DNA of 64,000 nt. It comes from Formicarius rufipectus (Eukaryota; Chordata; Aves; Passeriformes; Formicariidae). Made by a program: the position numbers and the translations under genes. Position 1 is the first letter of the stretch; each line of letters opens with the position of its first letter. The notes under the pieces are model-generated. The model ran no database searches, was not told where the DNA came from, and saw only the letters and a list, made by a program, of their open reading frames with translations. The DNA lies in contig VXAU01004757.1 of NCBI GenBank assembly GCA_013399695.1, positions 523,277-587,276 on the forward strand. Reading direction: 5' to 3'. This document shows, one piece after another, positions 27,501 to 42,500 of this stretch.

Positions 27501-30500
27501 CTTTTGCTATTTACCTATTAACAGGCTCCAACTTGCTATTGGAGCCATTCCCACTTCACCCCTATGATTCCTAACCCTGAGGATAATGCCTCCCACTGTA
27601 TCCATTTCCATTCCTTCCCAAGTTCTCTCTCTATTCCTAATATCCATTTTGAGATTCTTAGCAATTTACCTCTCCAAAATCAATCCTTCCCCCAATACAT
27701 CCCTGGTGCTGCTCCCACTGGATACAGAGTTGGAGATTATTTTGTACATCTGAACTTCCTGACCAAGGTCTTTAGTCCAGATGATAAACCTTCCAAGTTT
27801 GTTCAGATTCACTTCAATTTGGCATCTTTGAAATCTAAGGTCCCCCACTACAGAAGGTTTGTTTGGGTTTTTGTTTGAAATTGACAACTCGATCCCATCA
27901 CTCAGGATTCACTTTTATTCATCCAAAACTGAAGGAAGTAAAACAAGGTATTAAACACTGTTATATGGTTTGGGTTTTTTTTGTGTTCTTATCCTCTCCG
28001 CCAACTTCCTTGATCCACTTAAAGAATCTGTTGGATTTCCTCAAGTGCTGCACATCACTATCTGGCTCACTGAGAACAGTTAAGTGTCAAACGTCTGCAA
28101 CTCTACTTTCAGAAACGGCAGTTTTGAAAATCCCAGTCTTCAAGTACACCTTCCTGTCCAACACCCTTATAAGTATAAAAAAGGGAAAGATACCTCCGAT
28201 TCAGAATGGAGGGTTGCTCTATGTTCCATCCACATCCTCCATCTCCAGTAATCCTGGTTACTTGTTTTGTCAGTTTCTTTGAAATGTCTTCACATTTATT
28301 CATGAGCCTCAGAACTACGTCCCGCTCCTTCAGCAGTATCTTGCAGTTCCACACTATATCTTCTGACAAACCAGCAGTCTTAGTCATTTTTGTAAACTGC
28401 AAAATAATAAATTCTATGAAGACTGGTAATAGTAGCAAAGGTGCTACAGTGAAAATCCACAGCTGCTGCAGACAGTAATTAAAGCAAGAGATAGCAACAG
28501 AACTGATCTTCTCTCAAAACCTGAAATGCTCATTACACACTCAGTCCATTGCAAACTGTGTGAATCCACACTGAAGGTCATCACCACAGCTCCCTGCATG
28601 GTAAAACTGGAAATCGTAAAGGATTCAAATTCTCTGAAGAATTCCTAATTCAAAACATAGGAGCTTTAGGCTCAAAACCCTCAAGGGGAGGCAACATACA
28701 GGGCAAAGTAAGTTTTGAAGGCGAGGCCCACCAATAGAACAAAAGCCCAAAGGGAAGAAAAAACACACTATCATTAGATGTCCTTACAAGCAAACCATAT
28801 TAGATACTAAAGATACAAGATGTCAGTAGAATGCAGGTATCAAGGCAACCTAATGAACGTATGGGGAAGGCTATTGCATTTTATTATGGGTCTGTCAGGG
28901 ACTCAGTACTATTCAGTTCCAGTTCTAACTCTACCACAAACAGCACATTCAAACACGACTTAGGCATATTGAAAAGAGGAATAAGAAGTTTCCCTAAACT
29001 ATGTCAGGTTTTCTGTAGTCACTAAGTACTCACAGTACACAGAAGCCTTACTTCTGCCATTTGCTTCCTCGAGTCCACACTAGTTACTATTTATTTCCTT
29101 CCTCTAAATTTCACATCTTCACTACAATATGGTTATTCTCCATGTCAGAGCCAAGAAGACTGAAGTTATGTTGAAATGGATCCTTTAGACCCATGGATTT
29201 CTCCTGAATTCCATGTAGTGCCTTCTGCAAAATCTACTAATCTACGTATTTCTGTAGTAACTGGGGTCATATTTGGAATTATAGTATTTCATGTGCACTT
29301 GTGCACATTTCACTGTAAAAGCAGATACTTTTTTTTAATTAAAGTTTTAAAGAATTAAAGAACACAAGATCCTCTGGATTTGCCATTCTTATATTAAAAG
29401 ATAAGTAATTCCCAAACAGATTTTTTGAATTTCAAATCAGAGATCTGTTAAAATTTAGTACAAGACTTCATATGCATATTTCCTCCAGGAATTCCTTCCA
29501 TAAAAAAGGGATTGCATGATCCAGCTATTATGTGTTAAGTGAAGTCATTGATATTGCCACACTGCAAAGTAAAAGCACTTTTTTTTTTAAGGTGAAGTAT
29601 ATAACCAAATAATGGTTTCATTAAAAAAAGAGAGAGAAATGGAGCAAGGCAATTACAGTCTGTGAGGGTGGATGTGTTTTGTTGGCATTCTTTCCATTTT
29701 AAACACCAGAAAGTTTACTTACACTCACAGGATAAGGAGAGTACATATCAAACACCTGCAAAGAAGTTTTCTAGATAGACACGTCTATTTAAAAATAAAA
29801 AAAGAACATAGTTTTTAATAGATGACTACAAAATTTCGAGATTTGTTTTGATGCCTAAAGCTTTGGTTGGCATGACAGAAATCCTGTAATCCATAAAGAA
29901 AGGCGTGGAGAATTAAGCCATCTGTTATTAACAGAAATTGTATTGTTTCACGTCAGCACTTAAACATTCAGCTCCAAGTTGCAACAAGAAAAACTTTAGC
30001 CACTGGTTTGCATTAGAAACATAGGGTGTTAACCTGTTACACAGAACACACAGCAGATCCACGGGTGGCCTTTCATTTACCAGAGGTTATGACAGCCTCC
30101 CAAGTTAATTTTTTTCAACTGAGGCCCAAAAAAGTGAGATCATCACAATAAACTGAACTCATGAGCTCTCACAGCACACTCTGCTCACACTTTATACCAC
30201 TTGAAGGTGATGCAGAATTTCACTTAACTGCTCTAAGGCTAAGAGTGAGCCTCAGCCTCCAGTTCTACTTTAAGCAGTTCCAATTTCTAATCCCATGCAT
30301 CTGCAGCTCACTTCACTCTGCTTTGGTGCAAGGTGCTTCTACACTTCCTGCCAGTTTGGTTTTCATAGCAGTTTGTACACATGCAGCCAAACAAAATGAG
30401 GTAATAAAAAAACTAGATCTACACTCTCCTTTGCCTCCTAGCTCATACACTGCTGCAGTGTACAGAATATGATGGACAAGTACATTCATTTTTGACTGCT

Positions 30501-33500
30501 CAGTTCTCCCATTCCACTAAAAGTGATATGCTATGTCAGAATTTCTATGTAACACTTTGCATCAGTTTAACTTGGGTGTACTCCATAAGAATTTCTACAG
30601 CCATTGTTTAAATCACGTCTTTAAATCCTAAACAAGACAGCTTATTTTGTGATAGAATAACACTGTGAAATAAGAAAGTGAGAGAACATAGCGAATCTCA
30701 CACAGATACATGTTTCTACAGTAAAAGGAAATTCAAGTAGCTAACCAGTTATATACCTTAAAAATAAGAAACTAAATAGCATTAAACCCTGTCCAGTTCA
30801 TCCCCTACATTTACCAGAAGGAGCATGAAATGGCACTGGGCGAACACAGCAGGTCAAGGAACAGATCACCACCTCAGACACCAAAAGCTCAGCTGAGCTC
30901 CTTTGGGAGCCAGGCTTGGCTCTGCCTTTGTTCCATGGCACACACTGAACACAGGCAGGTACTGCCCTTATGTGACCATGTTTACAGTCTCTCTGCTGAG
31001 GAAACAGCAATGAGTGCTGCAGTGTCCAACACTGATCCATTCCATAGTCTCAAAAAGACAGCACTATTAAAATATAATTAAGCAACAAAGTTTTTTTTAA
31101 AGGCGTATGGATGGGGAGGAAGAGTGATGCCCAGTGTGCACCAGTGGGGTATCATGAAGACCTCAAAGCAAATAGAAGAGTAAGGTGAGAAGCCAACAGG
31201 GGAGACTGAGGGGGTACTTCACAGCTATCTACAACTTCCTCATGATAGGAAGCAGACGGGCAGGCACTGATCTCTTCTCTTTGGTGACCAGTGACGGGAG
31301 ACAAGGGCATGACCTGAAGTTGCGTAAGGGGAGGTTTAAGTTGGATATTAGGAAACAGTTCTCTCCCCAGGGGATAGTTGGACACTGAAACAGGTTCCCC
31401 AAAGAAGTCACCACAGTATCAAGCCTGACAAGGAGTTGAAGAAGTACCTGGACAATGCTCTCAGGCACACGATGTGACACTTGGGACTGTCCTGCAGAGG
31501 GCAGGAGCTGGACTTTGATGATCCTTGTGGGTCCCTTCATAGAATATAGAATATCCTGAGTTGGCAAAGACCCATCAGGAGGGAAGGTATCTGCTAACAG
31601 CTAGTTTACTATCTCACATCAGTCTCAAGGAGGGGTTATAGAGCTACATAGACCAAGAAGCCCATACAGAGCAGGCCTGCACTGAGAGAAAAACATTTCT
31701 GAACTACTGGTACCTTGCACAAGAACTACTGTTAGGTAGTTTGGACATCAGACCAAGACACAGGCAGGTCAACTTTCTTATTCACCCTGTCCTGCAACCT
31801 GGTCTGAACCTTTGCTTAACCTTGCACTCCACCATCAATTATACTCTTGGTGCTCATCCCTCTCTCTCCTGGCCCACCCTTTAGTTTGTCTATCTCTGCA
31901 ACCCATCTGCTCCCCTTGCGTTCTATCCCCCCGTTCCCAACGGCACAGAGCTGCTTCTCATCATCTCCCAGTCTGAACATCACATCTTCTCTTCTATCTC
32001 AGCTCTATGTCTGGGCTTTGCAGAAGCACCTGGGGCCACTGTTCCAAACCTTCTGCCTCAGAAAGCAATATGCAACTTTAGGTGGTGAATATGATAAGCA
32101 GGGAGAATGGCATTCTTGGAACATAAATCCCACTTTCACTTGTCACCCACTACTCTCCCTACGTGCACTATGAGACCTGCGGAGAGGCCACCAGTTGTTG
32201 TACACCGAAGAATCACTACTCTGAGGAGACAGACACCTAAAGCCTCAAGAACATACCTGAGTACTCTTTACACAAGTTAGTGTTTGAGAGGAGGCACTCC
32301 CAGCTAGTTGTGTCCAGCACTGCAGACGAAATAAAACTACTTCATAGAAAATGCATTTGATCCATAATATGGGTACTTCTAAATTGCCAAAGGAATTTAT
32401 CTTTGTGAGTAAGGACAACTTCATCTCTCTCCATTTACTTTGATAACCATGTCTGCTGAATTTTTTTTCCTCTGTATTTCAAGTGTTACTAGATCTAGTT
32501 AAATGTTTGTCTAAAATAGCCAAAGAGTAAGTATTTTGAAGTTCTCTTACTAGCTTTGCAGGCTTAAAATTCATTTAAACCCATTGGGGGGCTGGGGAGA
32601 GGGGGAAATCTTAGTCCAATGCAAAAAGGCTGTTTAGAATAAAAAAAACAATTAATTTATATTTTCCTGGAATAAAACACTTAATTTACAACTGAGTAGG
32701 CTTCAGTTCTAATCTCCGGGTGAGATTTAAAATCTTCCTCAATTCTAATAATGAACAAGTGGTAACAACTTCGAGTGCTTTATATTGTGTTACACAAGAT
32801 AGCATTACAGTAAAAAGAAAGATTTTAAAACTAAGCAAATTTCTTTAATGCTGTAACTGAATCAGCTCTCTCCATTAGTCTAACCACTCATTATTTGGTA
32901 GGAAAAATGTTAGGTTACTGAGCTACTGGATCTTTATAAACAATTAAATCCACACTGATAGAAAACATCTGCTAAAATCTGCTGCAAACTATTTCTACTT
33001 TGGGCAAGTATTCACAATACTACATAAACATGTGGTTGCTGACAGCAGCAATCTTTATGAAAGACAAATTTTGAACACAAACAGGCCCATGCATTTTTTT
33101 TTCTGTTAAATATTTTACACACAGAAAAGGAGAACAGCCCATAGCAAATATTTCTGCAGAGAACTAAGTTCAGGCAAAATCCAACAAGTTTAGAAATGAA
33201 TAGCTGTATGACAGATGCTCTGCAAGAAGCCAAAGGCTTGGGGCAAAACGTCTTTCTTTTGCAGCATACCTGTACCCTGTAATTTCTTTAAGTACGCTCT
33301 TGCCTCCCCCCCTCCCCTTGCAACACAACATACAAAGATAATTTTGTTTTCCTTAAAAATCTGTTTAGTATCGCTAGCTGTTTTGTGGTAAAATATTTCA
33401 CACACCGAATAATAAATGTTACTGTTTTACACATATGAAAGAATTTAATACATACGTGAGTGGGGGATGTTTCAGAACATATACTGACAAAAAACCCCAC

Positions 33501-36500
33501 AACAATTACTCTGTAAGAGGGCCTATACACAATTATTGCTTTAAAATCCAATGCACTAATAAATTTAATGAAGACAATCTGCTGCAACACACTTCAAATT
33601 TCTTACCAGGACGTTGCTCTTCTCAGGTCTGATGTCTTACAGTTCACTGGAACTGCATGAAATGCAAAGGCAACAAACAAACCATGGGAAACATCTGAAA
33701 CTAACATCCCGCTGACAGTAGATAGTGTACTTACCAACAGGTATTGCTTTCCCTTCTGTGGTGGACTGTGGCTTAGCCCTCTGATGCTTTATCTTTTATT
33801 AATAAAAACACTGCAGCCCTCTCCACTAAAAATGGCTTCACTGCTTAGCTAGCAAAACCATGCTAGACACTAAGCTGCAGTAGATTAAAAAAANCATGAA
33901 ACTGAAAATATCCATGCTGGCTTCTTCAACCATGGAGCTGCCCTGGAAGCTGCTGCTGCTGCTATACAAGTGTCTGCAGTAAAGGTCCTGCCACGTTCTT
34001 CCCTCCTGCATCGGTTTTCAGCTACAAGAGCTCAGAACAGGCTAGCAAACACCTCCTTCCCAAGCTCTAATTTCTTCTTCTGCAGTGAAAGCAACCAACT
34101 TTCTAGGCTACAGAGTGAGTGACAGTAATGTCAGCCAATCAGATGGAGTTTTCCAGAAAAATCACCCCTTAATTCATTCAAAATCAGGTCATATGACACT
34201 ATTTGAAATGCTATTGGCTTAGGAGGAACACAGTATTATAGCCTAATCAGGATAAGGCCACCTATCTAAGCCTCCCTAGGCTGAAGACACCTTGACTCTA
34301 GGCAGGCTGGGAATAAGAAAAGAAGAATGCAGACCTACCAGAGCCTCCCAGCTGTTAAAGGGCCGGAGCGCGATTATCTTCTGAGCCTTTTTCTGAGAAC
34401 ACTGGGGGATCAGAGTCAGTTCACCTGGCGAAGCATCCTGCAAGAAGCTGAGGATTTTTGCTTTGTAGCCATCCTCCATCACTTCGTCACTGCCACCATA
34501 GTCCTCGTCAAGGGAGCTACCACCGTCTTCGGATGCTGACTCATCCTCCGAGTCTGGGCTTTCTCTTTTAGCACCCCAAGTGCTCCTTTTGCCTTTATCC
34601 TTTTTCTGAAAGCCATTCTGTTCTTTCTCAGGAGGTTTCTGCTTTGTTTTCTCTTTGTTCTCATCACTTCTGTTCTTGGTGGAGGCTGTGGTCCAGTCAG
34701 CTTTTCTTCTGGGAGTAAATCCCATTTCTATGCATGCAATACGGAAGGCAACAAGTCAATGCATAATGGTCAAGGGCGAACAAAAACTCCCATTGCTCTT
34801 CCAAAAGAAAACCTATATATCTGTAAAATACAATTACAGGATTTGATAGACAAGAACTCAGCAGCAGGTGCTACTGAGAAAAAAATCATGTCTGTATAAA
34901 AAAATGCAAGCCTGTATAAAACTTGTAAATAGATCCCACTGTGAGTACAAGATAAGCAATACTAATTTGTATAATGCTCATATAGTAAAGGGTTTTGGTA
35001 ACTATCTTAAAATATAGACTATCAGTGTTGTGTAGTATTTGTGAGCTGCAGAAGTAAGACCAAACAGTTAAGAATCCTGATGTACCACAAGGATGAGATA
35101 CCGGTTCCACTGCACCCAACTACAGAGATATTAATTCTGCTGATTCGAGAAAACAAGCCTTCTTTCACCATGAAAATGATATATTTTTTTCAATTTTAAT
35201 GCATTGTAGTACAGTATTAGAAGTGGGACAATGACAACATACTTGTTAAAGAAACTCAAAGAATGAGGCATTTCCAACCAAAATGACCCTACTGTCTCAA
35301 AGGAAGACAAATTATTTAAAGAATATCACCAAGTAGTTTTCAGAAGTGACTTCTACAGGGTTTTCTTCCCCTCATTGAAAGAGAGCAGTTGAAGTTTCTC
35401 TTCTGCCCAATCCCACCATGCTGCTGAATGATTCCAAACCTTATGTCTACCTTTTCAGAAGCAGCAGTAAGGAGACAACTTCATGCATAATGACAGCTCT
35501 GTCCATTTCCAACTAGGAGCACTGCCCTACCCCAATTACCCTTAAATAGCTGATACAGCAAAACATACAAATCTGACAGCTGTGTAACACACTGAAAAGT
35601 AATTTACTCATTAAATACTATTTAAATTATAACTTGCAGATTTACTTGGAATCACTGCTTTTGTTCCCTGCCACATTTAAGTAGTGGTATTTAAAAATTA
35701 ATTGCATAATTTAAGGCCTATTGCTAGTACTTTTCTCTCATGGAATATATTTTAAAAGGACAAAATAGCATATGTCACTAGTCACCTATGGAATTCTTTG
35801 CAGTTACTGATTTAGAACTCAGTAATTTACAGATTACTCCAGTTAAAAAAACAAACTTATTTTTAAACAAGAACGAAAGGGGCAGGTATCAACTTTGACA
35901 CATTTCAAAATATATTTTAAGTTATATCCATAGATAATTACAACTTTTTAAGAACAGCTCTATTAGCAGGGCAAAGACCTTTATATCTCCCTAGAAAGCA
36001 AAAGATAAAACACAGAAAAATTGAGTTTCCTTCTTTTATCCTCCCCATAATACTAATTTCAAGTGTAAGTGCAATTTTTCAGGTATGGTGTTTTCAGGAC
36101 TGTCATTGCTGGACATTAGAAAACACCTGCATAACAAATCTGTTTGTTTTGTCTTGGAATAAAAGGGATTAAAAATCTGCCTTTACCCTCATCATCTGCA
36201 AATACTGTCAGGGCCTCCAATGCTTCATCATACACCCAGTTATGTTCCTGAAGTACTTCTCTCAGTTCCTAGTTAAAAAAAAAAGAAAGACATTGTGTAT
36301 CGTGGTAAGATAAACACAAGTTAAATTTCTGTGCCTAATAACATCAAGCAAAGAAAACACCTGTAAATCAGATGATTGAAAATGAAGGAAATTAAAAGCA
36401 GAAAACCCTTCAGTTTCTCCTCATACATTCACTGTGGGCAGAGCTGCACTCCACTTTTGGAAACTCTAAGAATACACAAACAAGCTTTGCTTCCAACAAA

Positions 36501-39500
36501 TTAGAGCACAGTATTGAAAGGCGCCAACCAGTTTCTGAGTATCATCAGGTATTAAAGTAATACAGAGTGCACAATATATCTAGTGGTCTGGTGGAGAAGA
36601 CTGTGTGACAGAGACACAGATAATTTTCCCATACATTTGTATAGCAGGTCATCAAATCAGACTACACCAGGCTTGTGAGAGGGCAAGAAAAGCAGGATGA
36701 GAAGTGCCATGTAGTCTTAACCACATCCAACTGTTCTCACTTCAGGACAAGTTACATTTCAAAAGCAGCAAAGACGTTCCTATCCTGGGCTATTTGCAAG
36801 AGTGCAACTAGTCTAAGAACTGTTTCATTTGTCCAGTCAACAGTAGCAATTTTCTAAAGAAGTCAAAACCTGATGTGCCATCAGGAAGCAGGAGCTCACC
36901 TCCTTATCCAATCCAGGGAATATGTTTTGCAGCTTCTTCACAAGCATCTCTTGCCTCTCCCATTGTCTTTCAGGTTCTGACTCATCCAACTATGTTAAAA
37001 AAAAAAAAAATTCTATTAGGTTTAATATAAATTACAAGTATAGAAACGATGGAAACCTAATCAATACTGCTTATCCTTAAAGAGATGCTCTAAATGGCAA
37101 AAGCAGTTAACACAAATTTAAGTTGAAGTGAATCCTCATATACAATCAATGATCAATGTAAGACCAAAACTTTCATAAGCAAAGAAAATGTCTTCAGTCG
37201 TGAAAAACCAGCAGTCTTTACTTGATAACCACATGCAGTACAAAGTTATATACCAAAATATAAGTAACTTCAAACTATCTAGTTTGTATTTCTTTAAAAT
37301 CAAAAGTTACTAGCAATTCTGGATGATATTTAGGTCAGAAGATGGCAGCGTAGACAGTCAGATTAGATTACCAAGCATATAATATTTAACCCACCAAAGC
37401 CTACAAGCATGTTAAATGGTGTGTTTCTAGTGAGATTCCTGGGTTAAAAAAAAAATCCACAAGTACTGTCACAGCATCAGGAAGTCACAACAAAGGCTGG
37501 CAAAAGTTTTTATCAACAACAGCTTCACTAACAGCTACTATCAGCCTGCAAAAAGGGAGGTTTCTAGCAAACAAGTGCAAAAACTTTCACATGCCACAAG
37601 CTGTTCCATTTTGTATTTGACACAAAGAACTATAAAAACGTCTTCACAGACTTTTGAATCCAAAGTGGTTACAGGGCTACTTATCTACAGCAGAGATAGA
37701 ATAGGTTTGATAAATATTTACTTCGCTGAATGATGCTATTTGCTGAAAGAGCACAAACCAGACTACCCAGAAGCACTCCAAGTAACAGAGGACATTATTC
37801 CTTTCCTAAGTGAACCTGCAGTGCCATCAGGAGTGCAGCTAGAGTCCATACGACAGGTGGCAAAGTATACTCGAGTATTAAGAACTAGAGGGAAAAGCAA
37901 GAGTTAAAAAACCCAAAAGAAAACCAAAAAACCCTGCAAGTTGTCTCACTATAGTTCTCTACAATGAGTTCTAAAACCCAGATTTGCACAGTCCTACAGT
38001 GCTGTCCTGAGTTCATCTCCCAGGCATCCCAGCAGACATCCTTGAAAAACCCTTATGCTAGATAAAGGGAATTATGCAGTTAATCCTGGGGGCTGGTTGG
38101 TGGAGGGTGACTGTCTTTATTTTGAAATTTAGGCTAATATTGTCCTCAGTCAGAATCAAATAAAGTTTTCCATTAAAGCAAAAGTAATATTACATGTACA
38201 ATGCTGCCCTTCCTGAAAGAGAAGTGTGAATTAGGTTTGTTCCTCCTCACCAAACCCCTGGGTGAGGTTATAAAAGGAGAATTTAACGAGTTATTATCTA
38301 GCCAGCGTTGCAAATAATGCTTCACTGGACCTGGTTTCATGCAACAGTTTGATTTCTCTTTTCAACAGTTTTGTTACCATTCAAAGGGAAAGGATTGGAG
38401 AAATCTGCCAAATACCACAATCATGATACAATTCCTATTTATTAGAAGAGGTCAAAGTAATCACTCCTTTAAATGTAACCAATTCATTATGCCTAAAGAT
38501 TTCCCTCATAGTTTCACATACACAGGTAAGCAACACTACTTCTGTAACACAGAGTAACAGTAGCAACAGATGTTAATGTCATCAACTGTGTTTGAGGAAA
38601 CACAAGGAATGACTTGACCAGTCAAAGTGATCCATAACCTGTAATTCCCACTGTTGTTCACAAATACTGAATGGTACTCAGCACCTCACATCCTGCTACT
38701 TGTCATCGAACACTTCCATGAAAGCATGAAAGGGAACTAGGTACTATGATACAAATCCACTGGCACTAAAGAACAAAGCACATAATTCCAATCAGAATGC
38801 CAAGAATAAGCAAGCAGAAAAAACTCCTTCAGAGGGCAAGATCTGAATTTGACTGGATTTTCTGGCAAAAGACAAACGAAGACACGTAGTTCCATTCATT
38901 GTACAATGCACAAAGAGAAAAACACAGTACTTACAAAACTAGTTTTCGACTTCTCTGCAACTTGCTCATTTCTGTGTTTGTAATTTGTGGAAGAGTCTCT
39001 TGCTTTCCTTTTACTAGAGGTAGCTTCAAAAGGAATTGACACAGAAAAGAAGAATTAGCTACTTTCATTCAGTTCACCCCAAAATAACAGGATAACTACC
39101 AAATACCAACACTGTAGTTGCTATTTATTACCTGCATAATATGTTTACCAGTCTCCATAACAGATTCCTACTATAGTCCACAAATACATTAAAACCATTG
39201 AAACCTGGAGCAAAGCAGTTGCTTGAAAGTACATGTCTATTTACCTGTAAGTCTTTAGTAGTTTGGCAATTAATCAAGAAATTGCCTTTCATATATAACA
39301 ACTGAAATAACATGCAATTCTTTTTTTACAATTGCCACATGTTTTTGCACACAAATTGCATAACGGTGTATCTGTCCAGGTTTTTATTCAAACTCATATT
39401 TAATCCAGGCTGAATACCATCTGTGCGTTGGAATATGTACATCACTGACAATTTGGAAGCGCTGATGACTGATTTCTGGCTCAGGTGCACACCAAAGATG

Positions 39501-42500
39501 TTACCAAACACTTTTTAACATTAAATCCAGATGTCTGAAAGAAAACTATGCATATCAAATCTGTGATAACCTCATTACTTATGAACAGTCCATATGAGCC
39601 ATAACTGTCTGACTATCTTTGGGCCCTGGTGATTATCAAGAGATTATCATCTCAGCATTGAGACCTGCCCAACCAGGTGCATTTTCAGACTGTGCAGAGC
39701 TCATGAAGGCAAGAACACATTAGCACTCTTGCTGCGGATCAGCTTTGCTTGAAGCAGCATTATCAGAACAAATTAGTAAAAATTCCTAGTCCACGATCTG
39801 AAATTATACTGCAAGTTAAATCTTTTTTTGAAGAATAACTGCCTGCAGAGCTTTGATATCTGATACCAGCATCTCTGGCCAACCTCCCCTCCCAGCCTGC
39901 CAGAGACCAGTGAACAAGCACACACCACAAAAAATACAGTCATTTTCCAGTGCAAAAGACTATCCAGAGGACCAAAAGAGTTTTGGTTTGGAAAATTAAG
40001 TAGCCACATCTTCACACAAGATGACATTTTGTGTAGAAATACTTTCAAAGAAACTTTCTGCTAGACTCATTCATTCTGACATCAGAAATGTGACATAAAA
40101 CTACTTTTTTAAAAAAAAAACCAAAACATAATTAAAACATCCCAAAGGCAGAAAAGTACAAGCAATTTTTCCTTAAATGAAGGACCTAGCAGGAGATACC
40201 AGAAAACACTAATAAGATTTTTTTTTTCAAAGTTTCCATTTTTATGTATATAGGTAAAAATATCATGGAATCATAGAATGGTTTGGGTTGGAAGGGAGCT
40301 TAAAGATCATCTAGTTCCAGTGCTCCTGCCACAGGCAGAGACAACTTCCACTCGACCAGACTGCTCAGAGCTCCAGCCTGACCTTCAACACTTCCAGGGA
40401 TGGGGTAGCCACAGCTTCACTGGGCAAACTGTTTCCATGTTTCACCACTCTCACAGTAAGTCGCTTGTCTCTAACATCTCATCTCTTTCAGTTTGAAGCC
40501 ATTCCCCCTTGTCCTATCACTATATGCTCTTGTAAAAAGTTCCCCTCCATCTTTCTTGTATGCTCCCTTCAAGGCACTGGAAGGACACAATACATACAAG
40601 AGGCAGTTCAAGGCATCCAATGTGCCCATGGAGGGCAGGTGGCTCTCCTTCACCATTCAGACCTTGACCTTTCTGTCCAAGACCTAATTTAAACACTATT
40701 GCCAGGAAAAGATTCTACAAGCTTAAGTCTGAGAAGCACGTGATGTTTTTGATATCAAAGCTAAGAGCTGTCAGGTTCTGACATATCTTCATATCTTTCT
40801 TCATATGCATATTTTCAGCGTGTCACATCTAATCTTCATACCTGTCGAAGGTCTGGGATATTTCTTGTTTTAGCTACAAATATTCATTTTAAGCCATAAA
40901 TACAAGTTTCTGTCATTTTGAAAGGACAGAAAAATTCAAGGATGTCTTGGTCACACTATTTTAGCAAAGCCAAGCTTCACAATATTATCTTGTCCCAACC
41001 TCTCACACAGTCAACATTTCACAAGTAAAGCATATCATAAATTGACACAGATGAGCAGATGTTCAGTAATGTCTCCATTTTTAAAAAATGTGTCCAAAAT
41101 GAGGTGATTTATACTATCTCTTTCAGGCATGCTTAGTCCTAACTAAACATTTTATACAACAGCTGTGATTAGTGAGAATTTTGCTGCCAAGATTTTTCTG
41201 TGGGCTTATATGGAAAGGATGTGAAACAACATTCTTAGATCAAGATGAAAATGGCCAAAAGGCAGGGCCTACATACCAGAAATCTAAGTGTTTGAGTTCA
41301 AACACCACAAAATGCAACAAAGTTTAAGGATATATATTAGCTTAAATTGGTTTAATATTAATCAAAACACTTGAAAAAGTAATCAGTCTTACAGGAATGG
41401 ATTTTTCAGGAACAGTAGCACCCTGAAGCAGTGTACTTGTCAAAAACATGCCAGCATAAAAGAAATCCCATTTATAGAATCTGGCCATGCACATGGTGAT
41501 AATCCCAAAATGTTGGTCTGGTTGAGTAAAACAAAAAACTCACCAAACAACATGAAACACAAAAGCAACCCTCCACTAAAATTAGCATGAATGTTCTTAC
41601 AGTTTTCTTATAATACTTAAAAATCTCTGAATTCCTATGTAAGAATCAGAAGATGGAAATACAGTAAGTACAATGAGGGAACTGAATCAGCAAAAAATTT
41701 TGTACTTTAAAAAGGGAGCAAAACTGTTTCCCCTCAACCTCCTTGACATATTGCTTCCAAATCCATAGGATACTGATTGAAGACACGTGAACCACTTAGA
41801 AAAACGAAAATAATCAAGAATGATCATAAATACCTTTTCCATCGTATCCCTGAAAATCTTTCAGGAAAACCATAGAGAACTGAGCTGTAAACAGGCAGTG
41901 ATCTGTTTTTATAATCACATCAATATTCATACCAACCTTTAGCTCTTCCTCCACCAACTACAATAAATCAGTCAAAAAGATTAAGGCAAAAGATTTAACC
42001 CTGGACTTGGGCATTGTCAAGAGACAAACCCAAAGCCCAAAAATTAAGACCTTTTAACACATCTAACACTTTCAACATCCCCACACCACATGATGGGTTT
42101 TTCAGTGTGTTTTGATAACAGTACGAGACCGCATAAATTCAGGTGCAGAACACCCCTCAATAAGCTCTGAGGGTTCAAAAGCATTATTTGGGTGACATTT
42201 TGCAAGAGAGCCCTGAGGATCTGCCTAAAACTTAAGACTAACAGTTATTATTCATAATTACAAGCAAGTTTTGAAAGCAATCTGAACAGAAAACTGTGAT
42301 GGGCCTTGATACAAATAATATCAAGTTATGAATGGCTACATATCCAGTATATTTTTTCCATACCAGCAGATTGCTCACCTACAACATCTAGAGTTACTAC
42401 TAATGCATTACTATTTGCCTCAAGATGTGGGCATAGAAAGAATCAGCTACGAACTGAAATCACGTAAGGACTCGTGTAAGGCAATCTTGAGCTTCACAGA

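Larger units (their letters stand above)
28397..34338. other. SMARCAD1 intron between coding exons 8 and 9
   Basis: About 5.9 kb. It holds the compound CR1 insertion at 31150-31590 and an ambiguous base (N) at 33894. A T/G and A-run-rich background gives several short open frames without protein similarity. Confidence 0.6.

Noticed and set aside
34276..34338. Extension of the SMARCAD1 exon 8 frame past EAL
   Set aside because: A good donor (gtaggt) follows EAL, and the next residues do not match the family; FTKM continues correctly in coding exon 9.
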